Shown here: in pieces, positions 18,630 through 26,015 of the stretch
How positions within the stretch are numbered: the stretch's first letter is position 1
Layout: every line of letters starts with the position of its first letter
Origin: Mycolicibacterium helvum
GTDB taxonomy: Bacteria > Actinomycetota > Actinomycetes > Mycobacteriales > Mycobacteriaceae
Assembly (NCBI RefSeq): GCF_010731895.1
Contig: NZ_AP022596.1
Coordinates: 4,216,001 to 4,280,000, forward strand
Direction of reading: 5' to 3'
DNA length: 64,000 nt
Notes under the pieces: model-generated
What the model was told of the DNA's origin: nothing
Databases searched by the model: none
The model's input: the letters and a program-made list of their open reading frames with translations, nothing else
Position numbers and translations under genes: made by a program

Positions 18630-19109
18630 TCAGTTGCCGTCGGCGTGGCCGCCGACGATCCGGTCAACCGCCCTGTCGAGGTGTGCAGAGATCTGCTCGT
18701 AACTGAGCCACGATGTCGCACGGCCAACCCGGACCCAGGGCCGCCGAGATCCGGTGCGGAACTTCCACGACGATCTTCCGGCGCGCAGGATAGACACCAG
18801 GGTCGCCCGCGATCAACGCACTCGCGCATTCGGCAGCCATCTCAGGGTGGTCAGCGACGACGAACGCGATCCCCGAGACGTCGCCCGAACCCGTTCACAC
18901 ACAGGCTGATTCACATCGACAGACATCGGAACGTCTTGTGGCTGGCGAAAGTACGCTTCGGCGACAAGCGCGTTCTTCGACGGGAAGTGTTTGTGGGCGC
19001 TGGCTGGAGATAGTCGGGCGCGAGCTGCGACGGCGCGTACGGTCAGATCCGCATATGGTGATTCACACAACTCGTCGCTGGTCGCTTCGAGCAGCTTGCG
19101 AATGGTCAC
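18630..19109 (-). pseudogene. TetR-family regulator, broken by two frameshifts
   Basis: From GTG 19109 the first frame encodes a TetR DNA-binding domain (LTVRAVAARARLSPASAHKHF then PSKNALVAEAYF). Near 18865 the frame shifts; the next frame reads FVVADHPEMAAECASALIAG and VYPARRKIVVEV, typical TetR core. Near 18705 it shifts again and the third frame ends with LSYEQISAHLDRAVDRIVGG before TGA at 18630-18632. The three pieces join into one roughly 160-residue regulator, so this is a recent pseudogene or a gene with sequencing errors. It lies just downstream of a broken P450 on the same strand. Confidence 0.8.
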
Positions 19110-19163
19110 CGTGCGCGGTTGTTGCGCCGCCGCCTCATGACAGGTGCAGTCGGTGGCTTCGAC

Positions 19164-19535
19164 TCACCTCGCTCGCAAAAGCCGATCGACCATCGCGCGG
19201 GCCTGCGGTATCAGCAGGGAATCCACATACTCCGGGGACGATGTTTGCTGAGTTCGTTGCACCACTCTCCGGTGCACGTAGTGGTACGGCCCTCATACGA
19301 GGAACGTCGGCCCCATCAGCGGGAACGACATGGCTTCCTGGGTAGCGGCGGGTCAGAACGTTTAGGTGTCGAGAAATGCCGCTTTCACATCGTCGTAGCG
19401 CGTCAAAATGTGGGCCGGTATCGGTTCGAAGAACCATCCGCGGGCGACCCCGCCTCGCTGATCGATGTGGTGCAGGACATCGAAGAGGTCGGGGATCTCG
19501 ATGCGCATCGGTTGTACCGCTCCGAAGGAATCTGG
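19164..19535 (-). pseudogene. cytochrome P450, N-terminal fragment with three in-frame stops
   Basis: In one minus-strand frame this reads as the N-terminal part of a P450 related to the live P450 at 4262: IPDLFDVLHHIDQRGGV, then GWFFEPIPAHILTRYDDV, ATQEAM..FPLMGPTFL and VDSLLIPQARAMVDRL match the same positions of that protein. Stops interrupt it at 19362-19364, 19353-19355 and 19293-19295, and it ends at 19164 before the heme half. The rest of the gene is gone; the TetR pseudogene follows. A P450-TetR pair like that at 3.2-5.5 kb seems to have been lost here. Confidence 0.82.
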
Positions 19536-19733
19536 GCGCAGGCGGGCTCCACCGCCAAAGGGCCGTTATCGCGATAGTCGTCATGTCTCGCGCGCTCGCC
19601 GTAAGTGCTAGCAACGATTTTCTGCCGAAAAGCTGTCGATCGGTGGCCGGCTCCTGCTACATTCTTCCGAGTTTGTAGTGTGATGCCCGCCACACCTAAC
19701 GGGGTGATTGATGGGGGCGACATTGAGAGACAA

Positions 19734-22244
19734 ATGGAGGCGACGTTGAGAGACAACAGGAACCGCTCGAACAGCCCATCGCGGCAGAGAGGTGCCGGTG
19801 CTGCTGCCCAAGGCTGCCCCGGGGGGGTAAGCACGCCCTCCGCTCGTGGCCCAGCAAAGTACATCGGCCGTGTCGGTGGGCTGGCGGTGGCGTTGGGCAT
19901 CGGAGTGGTGATCGCCAACTCGGCTCCGACAGCCTGGGCGGACGCGGACACCTCGGGCGGGCGGACACACCAAGCCGCCTCGTCGGCCACCGCGGCGAAA
20001 TCGGCGACCGCCACGAAGAAGCCACGAGAAGTTTCCTCGGGCCGGGCTAAGCCGGCAACGTCCAAATCCGGGCGCTCGGGGGCAGGCAACAGTTCGACTG
20101 AAACGACCAAAGACCCGGTTCGACCGTCCAGCGCGCAGACCCGCGGCACGTCGGCGACGATCACCATCGCCAAGCCGGCCGATAGCGGTTCGTCTACCCC
20201 AGATGCCGGGGACACCGCATTTGCCAGCGCGGCCGGGAATGCCCCAGCCTCCGACAAGGTCGACTCGGTCACTGCGGTGTCGTCGACGCGGTCGGTTCAA
20301 CCGGCCGCAGCGAGTGTGTCAGCTCTGGCCGGATGGAATCCGATCACCGCAGACAACTCGCCGATCAAGCAGCTGTCGGTCACCTTGATGGCAACCCTGG
20401 AGGCGGCCCGCCGCCAATCGGACGCTGTCGAGTCACGGGTGACCGCCGCGCTCACATCGATCACCGCACCGTTGAATCAGCTCTTCCACAATCTGTCCGA
20501 CAGCACCCCGACTCTCACGTACGACGCATCCACCAACACACCGGGTCAGTACGGAGCCGTCAACGGCCAGGTCATCGGATCCGACCCCGACGGCGACACG
20601 CTCACCTACTCGGTGCGCAGGTCCCCTAAGAGTGGTTCGGTAGTCCTGAACTCCGACGGTTCATTCACCTACACACCCGATGCCGCTATGCGAGCCAGCG
20701 GCGGGGTCGACACCTTCACCGTCACCGTTAGCGACGCACGGAATAACCCGCTTCACCTCCACGGGATAGGCACCTTGCTCGCCGCGGACTTCGGTCACAC
20801 CGCGAGTGTGCAGGTGACAGTGCTGGTGCAACCGGCGCAGGCGGGCGAAATTAACCCCCTCGCAACGCCCCAGGAACTCGAATTCGAAAAACGTGTCGCC
20901 AGGATCGTGAATTCGCCTCTCGTACAACTGGCGAAGATCGTCCTCAAGATCGCGTGGCCGATGACTGCGAAAAAGTTCTTCGCCAACGTCAACGGGCCCG
21001 ACCAAACCAACCTCGACCAAATCGATGCAGCGATTAACTCGTTCGCCGCATTCGCGGCGATGACCTCCCTGAATCGCGACCCTTACAACCCGAAAATCAA
21101 CCCGAACGAGCTTCCCCAGCACACGTGGTACGGCGTGACGGGTAGGGATATCCGCGCCCTCTATGACAATCCGGACACCACCTACCGCATCATCCCGATG
21201 AGCTCCGACTCCGTCTATGTAGTCACCGGGAAATTCATCACCGGGCATATGCCCGTAGACACCACCTTCAGCGTGTTGGTCGGGACTGATGGCAAAACTG
21301 CTTCGACACTGTCGGCCAGCGACCTCGATATTGCACCCGACGGCAGCTACACGATCACGCTCGATTCGAATCCGACTGCGCCAGGCCAGAAGAACCATAT
21401 CCAGCTCCCCTCGGGCGCCACCGGTATCGTTGTTCGCGACACTCTGTTGGATTGGGACACCGAGACCGCGACCCAACTGTCCGTCCAACGGGTCAGTGGC
21501 CCGGCCGACAACGTTTTCCATGAACTCGGCCTGACCTCACTGCCCGTGGTTGGGCGGGCACTGCAGGAAATCGGTGCCGCACTGGCTCGAGTCGGCGTCG
21601 CGCGTTCAGGGTCGCTGCCTGAGGTGTATTACAACGCGTATGCGGCCCTGATCACCCTTGTCAGCGGCGCCGTTTGGTATCAACAACGTTGGGCGGGCCT
21701 GACCACGACAGATCCGAGCACGGGAGAATTGAGACCGCCGAACGAACTCTCGCAGCCGGCCTCAGCCGGCTCGGACACCCTCGCGACCCAGTTGCAGAGC
21801 CTCGGCTACTTCCAGCTCAATGATGGCCAGACGCTGGTCGTGACGGTCGATCCTGGCAATGCCGGATACTTCGTTGTTCCCGTCACCAATGAATGGACTG
21901 TCACGAACAACTACTGGGACTACCAGACGAGCCTGAATAATTCGCAGGCCGTGGCTAATCCAGATGGAACCTATACCTTCGTGATCTCGAAGACGGATCC
22001 CGGCGTCGCCAACTGGGTCTCCACCGGCGGTCTCGATCAGGGGACGCTGTTTCTCCGGTTCCAGGCCCTCGACCCGAACTCTACTGATAAGCCTGCTGTT
22101 TCAGCTCAGGTTGTGCCGATCGACGGGCTGGGGACCGTACTGCCGCCTACCACTGTGTACGTAACGCCAGAAGAGCGCGCCGCCCAGATCGCTTCTCGCC
22201 AAGCGGGTTTCAATCGTCGGTTCGCACCTTACCCACAGGTGTAA
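19734..22244 (+). CDS. exported protein with Ig-like/VCBS-type repeat and DUF1214-like domain
   Basis: About 836 residues. A hydrophobic export signal (YIGRVGGLAVALGIG..., ending AWAD) follows a basic N-terminus. Next comes an Ala/Ser/Thr-rich linker (about 75-210), then one cadherin/VCBS-type repeat of about 90 residues (SDPDGDTLTYSV, SGSVVLNSDGSFTYTPD, DTFTVTVSDA). The C-terminal half has the DUF1214 pattern: DGSYTITLDSN, an LPSGATGIVVRDTLLDW segment and a following basic strand. It is likely surface-exposed or secreted. Starts: ATG 19734, or TTG 19746 which has a perfect ggagg six bases upstream. The same N-terminal signal type occurs in the PGRS protein at 26016. Confidence 0.8.
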   Translation: MEATLRDNRNRSNSPSRQRGAGAAAQGCPGGVSTPSARGPAKYIGRVGGLAVALGIGVVIANSAPTAWADADTSGGRTHQAASSATAAKSATATKKPREVSSGRAKPATSKSGRSGAGNSSTETTKDPVRPSSAQTRGTSATITIAKPADSGSSTPDAGDTAFASAAGNAPASDKVDSVTAVSSTRSVQPAAASVSALAGWNPITADNSPIKQLSVTLMATLEAARRQSDAVESRVTAALTSITAPLNQLFHNLSDSTPTLTYDASTNTPGQYGAVNGQVIGSDPDGDTLTYSVRRSPKSGSVVLNSDGSFTYTPDAAMRASGGVDTFTVTVSDARNNPLHLHGIGTLLAADFGHTASVQVTVLVQPAQAGEINPLATPQELEFEKRVARIVNSPLVQLAKIVLKIAWPMTAKKFFANVNGPDQTNLDQIDAAINSFAAFAAMTSLNRDPYNPKINPNELPQHTWYGVTGRDIRALYDNPDTTYRIIPMSSDSVYVVTGKFITGHMPVDTTFSVLVGTDGKTASTLSASDLDIAPDGSYTITLDSNPTAPGQKNHIQLPSGATGIVVRDTLLDWDTETATQLSVQRVSGPADNVFHELGLTSLPVVGRALQEIGAALARVGVARSGSLPEVYYNAYAALITLVSGAVWYQQRWAGLTTTDPSTGELRPPNELSQPASAGSDTLATQLQSLGYFQLNDGQTLVVTVDPGNAGYFVVPVTNEWTVTNNYWDYQTSLNNSQAVANPDGTYTFVISKTDPGVANWVSTGGLDQGTLFLRFQALDPNSTDKPAVSAQVVPIDGLGTVLPPTTVYVTPEERAAQIASRQAGFNRRFAPYPQV

Positions 22245-22270
22245 CGGCAATCCTGACCAATCGAACGAAA

Positions 22271-22301
22271 GGTGAAGCGGCTGCAATGCAGCCGCTTCAC
22301 C
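22271..22301. terminator. perfect 14-bp hairpin, probable bidirectional terminator
   Basis: A perfect 14-base-pair stem (ggtgaagcggctgc and its complement) with a 3-base loop lies 27 bases after the stop of the exported protein and 17 bases before the end of the P450 pseudogene on the other strand. There is no strong T run, which is common for mycobacterial hairpin terminators. Confidence 0.7.
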
Positions 22302-22318
22302 ATTCGCATGGAGTCAAG

Positions 22319-22950
22319 CTAGTGCAACGATCGACCGTACTCGACTGTGAGTTCCGCGGCAGCATGCAGCCACGCCGAGGTCTGGCGGACCCAGGACCTT
22401 GATGTCGGGAACGACATCGGCAATTGCATTGAAGATCAGTTTCAGTCCCAAGCGGGCCAGGTTGGCGCCGACACAGTTGCGGGCCCCATGTCCGCCGAAG
22501 CCGACGTGCAGATTCGGGTCGCGCAGGATGTCGAACACGAAGGGGTTGTCGAAGACTTCCTCGTCGAAGTTGGCTGATCGGTATAACATTCCGGCGCGCT
22601 GGCCCCCCGCAATCTGCACGCCGCCCAACTCGAGATCACGCATGGCCGTGCGCTGAAATACATTGCTCGTAGTGGACCACGGACAACTCGTTCACCGCGG
22701 TTGCGGCCGTCCTCCCAGGCGCTCCGAGTAGATCAGCGATGGACAGCAACGGCAGCCGGGCCGCGATATCGCCGACGAACTCGCCCAGTCCCTTCTCCGC
22801 GGCTCGCTCGACGATCGTGCGGGCCGCTGCCTGCAGCTGCGGTCGAAGCGCCTCAATGGACCGTGGTGTGAAGGCCCTCGAAACAAGCTTCCGCAGTCGG
22901 GTGTTGGGCGCATCCTGATTGACCAGGAGCGCCTTCGAGATTGCGCGGCA
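22319..22950 (-). pseudogene. CYP125-like cytochrome P450 with internal deletion and frameshifts
   Basis: Piece one (22950-22636) reads LLVNQDAPNTRLRKLVSRAF and TPRSIEALRPQLQ, then GEFVGDIAARLPLL, and stops. Piece two, from about 22661 in another frame, reads FQRTAMRDLELGGVQIA, YRSANFDEEVF and the heme loop VGFGGHGARNCVGANLARL. A third shift near 22375 gives the C-terminus ending EYGRSLH and TAG at 22319. Between pieces one and two the I-helix and ExxR segments, roughly 150 residues, are absent. The wording is close to steroid C26-monooxygenases (CYP125 group). No active enzyme can be made from it. Confidence 0.85.
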
Positions 22951-23212
22951 TCATCGCCTCATATCCTGAGACCGAACAGGCCATCTCGGACTCCCTGACT
23001 CCGCTATGTGGCCGGACCCCGTGAACTGGTCCACGGGACCACTACGCGGGGCTCACCTCAACGGCACAACGGGTTTGCGGCGTCAGCTAGCGCATCGGCG
23101 GCCGAGCGGGCAGGCGGTCGTCCGTCACACTCCAGATAAGACAGATGTGTCGGCGGCGTCTTGGGATTAAGAGCACAATGCGGCTAGGGATCGCCGAGGG
23201 GTAGGACAGCCG

Positions 23213-24982
23213 ATGGGTGGAGTCACTCCCCATCTGGGTGTCGAAGTGAATTTGGCGCGATGGGGCCGCGCCGTTGCAGTGGTCGTGCTGGTCGTTGCTG
23301 CCCTGGACTGGGTGGGCTGGGCGACCGGTATCGAGAGTTTGACGCGGGTCTATCGGACCTGGCCGCACATGGTGCCGTGGACCGCTCTATGGCTGGCCGC
23401 GCTGGCGGCGGCGATCCTGGTGCAGACTGGGCAGCCGGCTCGTGGGCGGGTCTGGGCCGGACGTGGCATGGCTGTGGTGGTGGGTATCGGTGCTGTTGTC
23501 GTCATTGCCGAGTACGTATCCGGTCGGTCGTTGGGCCTGGACCAGGTGTGGTTCGGAGACGCGGTGCGCACGTTGCAATCGTCCTGGCCGGGCCGTCCGA
23601 GTCCGTTGACGGCATTAGCGGTGCTACTCCTGGCCGCTGCGGTCGCGCTGACCCGAGTGGATCGTGGCCGGATCTGGGTGGTCTGGTCGGTGTGTGTCGT
23701 GGGTAGCGCGGCCATTCCATCCGTCGGCGTCACGGCCTACGTGTTCGGTGCGATGGCGCTGGTGGACGTGACGCCGTCCACCGGTATGGCGATGTCGACC
23801 GCCGTGGCGCTGCTGCTGCTCGCTGTGGCGACGCTCGTGGCGCGTCCTGACCGGCTTCCGCTGGCCTGGCTGATCGCCCGACCCGACTGGGTCGCACTGG
23901 TGCGGTTGTACGGTCTGGCCGTCGGCTTTGTGATCCTCGTGGCGCTGTCGAGGCTGACGTTCCTGGCCCTAGGCAGCAGCCAGAATGCGGCCTTTGTCCT
24001 CTCGCTGGTGGTGGGCACGGTTTTGGCGGTGGTGGCTGGGTTCCGATTGCGCCACCAGGAACAGAGTCTGCTGAAAGATCGCGCTGAGGCTGAGACGCGC
24101 TACCACATCCTGGCCGACAACGCCGTCGACATCATCGTTCACCTACGTGGCAGCCGGGTCGTGTGGATCTCGCCGTCGGTGGAGTTCGCGCTGGGCGGGC
24201 CACCCCAGTCGTGGATCGGTGCGGGCTTTCGCGGCCGCATCCACCCCGACGACCTCGACCCACTCGCCGACGCATTGCACAAGATCGCTAACGGCGACTC
24301 GGTGATGCACAGGTTCCGGGTGCGCTCCCTGGACGGTGGTTACCAGTGGGTCGACGGCCACGGAAAGCCCTATGTGGACGCTGAGGGCAACGTCGACGGA
24401 CTGATCGCGGCGCTGCGCGTCGCCGATGATCGGGTCAAGGCCGAGCAACTACTCGAACGGTTGGCCCGGTTCGACACATTGACCGGGTTAGCGAATCGGG
24501 CCGAGGCGATCAGCCGCCTTGAGTCCGCATTGGCGCAGCCGTCCACTGGTGGAGACCACCTCGGCATTCTGTTCTGCGATGTCGATCACTTCAAGACCAT
24601 CAACGACACCTGGGGACACGGCATCGGCGACGCAGTCCTCGCAACGTTGGCCACCCGTATCAGTGAATCTGTCCGTCACGGAGACTCGGTCGGGCGGACC
24701 GGAGGTGACGAGATGCTCGTCGTGCTGCCCGGTGTCCACAGCATCGACGAGGTCGCCCAGATCGGTGAGCAGATTCGCCGTCGGGCCGCCGAACCTATCC
24801 ACGAATCCGGGATCACCGTCTATGCGACGTTGAGCATCGGTGCCACCATCGCTGACCCCGGCGAGTCTGTTGCCGTGATCACCGCCCGCGCCGATGCAGC
24901 TATGTACCAGGCCAAGTCAAGCAACAGGAACGTTGTCGTCCAGGTCGAACCAGCCCGGAGACCGCGGCCAACAGTTCGGTAA
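23213..24982 (+). CDS. membrane-bound PAS-GGDEF protein (putative diguanylate cyclase, GGDEM variant)
   Basis: 589 residues. About eight hydrophobic helices fill residues 10-285 (a MASE-like membrane sensor), followed by a PAS domain (about 290-400, with YHILADNAVDIIVHLRG and IHPDDLDPL) and a GGDEF domain (about 425-580). The active-site motif is GGDEM (residues 497-501) instead of GGDEF/GGEEF; the metal-binding Asp in LFCDVDHFK is present, and an RxxD inhibitory site (RHGD, 488-491) lies at the right distance. It probably makes c-di-GMP, with reduced certainty because of the Met. ATG 23213 has a purine-rich ribosome site. It stands alone. Confidence 0.9.
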   Translation: MGGVTPHLGVEVNLARWGRAVAVVVLVVAALDWVGWATGIESLTRVYRTWPHMVPWTALWLAALAAAILVQTGQPARGRVWAGRGMAVVVGIGAVVVIAEYVSGRSLGLDQVWFGDAVRTLQSSWPGRPSPLTALAVLLLAAAVALTRVDRGRIWVVWSVCVVGSAAIPSVGVTAYVFGAMALVDVTPSTGMAMSTAVALLLLAVATLVARPDRLPLAWLIARPDWVALVRLYGLAVGFVILVALSRLTFLALGSSQNAAFVLSLVVGTVLAVVAGFRLRHQEQSLLKDRAEAETRYHILADNAVDIIVHLRGSRVVWISPSVEFALGGPPQSWIGAGFRGRIHPDDLDPLADALHKIANGDSVMHRFRVRSLDGGYQWVDGHGKPYVDAEGNVDGLIAALRVADDRVKAEQLLERLARFDTLTGLANRAEAISRLESALAQPSTGGDHLGILFCDVDHFKTINDTWGHGIGDAVLATLATRISESVRHGDSVGRTGGDEMLVVLPGVHSIDEVAQIGEQIRRRAAEPIHESGITVYATLSIGATIADPGESVAVITARADAAMYQAKSSNRNVVVQVEPARRPRPTVR

Positions 24983-25084
24983 TCGGCTCCCCTGGCTATC
25001 GTTGGATACGAGGACCTGGAATTTTCATCGGTCTCAAGGATGCAGAGGAACCCCCGGATGATGACGTCGACGCGAATTGTCTTG

Positions 25085-25200
25085 TTGCGAAACAGTATTC
25101 GGTAGATGGTCGCTGCGCTAACGTCAAAAGCCCTAGCGATGGTCGTGACAAGCTTGCCGGACGCCTGCATCCCGCGGGCCAGCGCGCCCTAGAACTAGGG
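25085..25200 (-). pseudogene. relic of a serine recombinase/resolvase (C-terminal HTH)
   Basis: About 30 residues on the minus strand match the C-terminal helix-turn-helix of Tn3-type resolvases and invertases: MQASGKLVTTIARAFDVSA followed by ATIYRIL. A stop lies directly upstream and the catalytic domain is absent. This trace of a mobile element lies between the GGDEF gene and the HTH gene at 25241. Confidence 0.6.
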
Positions 25201-25240
25201 CTATCACCGATTCCACTGAAAAGTCTTGGCCTGCTTTGTC

Positions 25241-25846
25241 CTAGATGCTGCCCGTCGGTTTCGCCATGAGCTGGCCACCGGCAGCCCCGCGAGTGGGTGG
25301 TGCGCTCAGAATCCCTCGGGCGCGGGCCTTTTCGACCCAACTGACCACCGTGCGTGGGGACACGAAGTACTCGTGGGCCAGGCTTGCTGCGTAGCCGCGG
25401 CGCCGGGCGAGGTACTCACGGGCGATCGTGGTCAGGAATTCGTCGCTGAGGAATCCACGGCGCCGGAGGGGTTGCACGGCAACGGCGGGGAATCCGGTGA
25501 CCGGAAGATCGACGGAATACGGGTCTGATCCTGCCGCGATCAACCGGGGCAGGATTCCAGTCACGACCGTCAGCGGGGAGGCCCAGCGGAAGTCGCGCTG
25601 GAGCTCCACCAAATCAAGTCCGGCATGCGAAATTAGTGACATTTCCACGACCTCGGGCTTGCCTGCGACGAGGTCTATCCGCGCCGCCACCCGCGCTTGC
25701 TGTTCGCCGCTCGCCGGGTCCATCTTGACCCAGTCGACAATGACCGGCAGGTCGACGGTGACCTCGCCGGTCAGCCACGGGTGCCGGGGTCCGTCGGCGC
25801 GAGTGATTCGCGACGACACTCCGGGAGGCCGTGATTCGGTGTCCAT
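25241..25846 (-). CDS. conserved actinobacterial protein with C-terminal HTH segment
   Basis: 201 residues from ATG 25846. The N-terminal 110 residues are not assigned to a domain I know. The C-terminal part (about 135-185) looks like a helix-turn-helix: FLTTIAREYLARRRGYAAS, then FVSPRTVVSWVEKARARG. Such proteins are common in actinobacteria next to mobile or phage-derived DNA; the resolvase relic just downstream fits that. It is divergent from the PGRS gene. Function unknown. Confidence 0.6.
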   Translation of the reverse strand: MDTESRPPGVSSRITRADGPRHPWLTGEVTVDLPVIVDWVKMDPASGEQQARVAARIDLVAGKPEVVEMSLISHAGLDLVELQRDFRWASPLTVVTGILPRLIAAGSDPYSVDLPVTGFPAVAVQPLRRRGFLSDEFLTTIAREYLARRRGYAASLAHEYFVSPRTVVSWVEKARARGILSAPPTRGAAGGQLMAKPTGSI

Positions 25847-25945
25847 AAGGCCCGATTCTGCTAGACCGGGTGACCGTCAACCTTCCATTTCAGCCCCCGC
25901 ACGTTACATGTGCGAATTGAAAGCCGACGGCACGCACTTCAGTGT

Positions 25946-25973
25946 GACACCTTTTGGACACCGCAGGGGTGTC
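25946..25973. promoter_or_regulatory. GACACC direct and inverted repeat before the PGRS gene
   Basis: Two direct copies of GACACC (25946-25951 and 25957-25962, 11 bases apart) are followed by the inverse GGTGTC (25968-25973). They lie in the divergent gap, about 43-70 bases before the PGRS start at 26016, where an operator or activator site would be expected. The regulator is unknown. Confidence 0.35.
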
Positions 25974-26015
25974 GGTTGGTCGCCAGCTCAACGCTGGTTT
26001 GAATCGGGGGATGTC

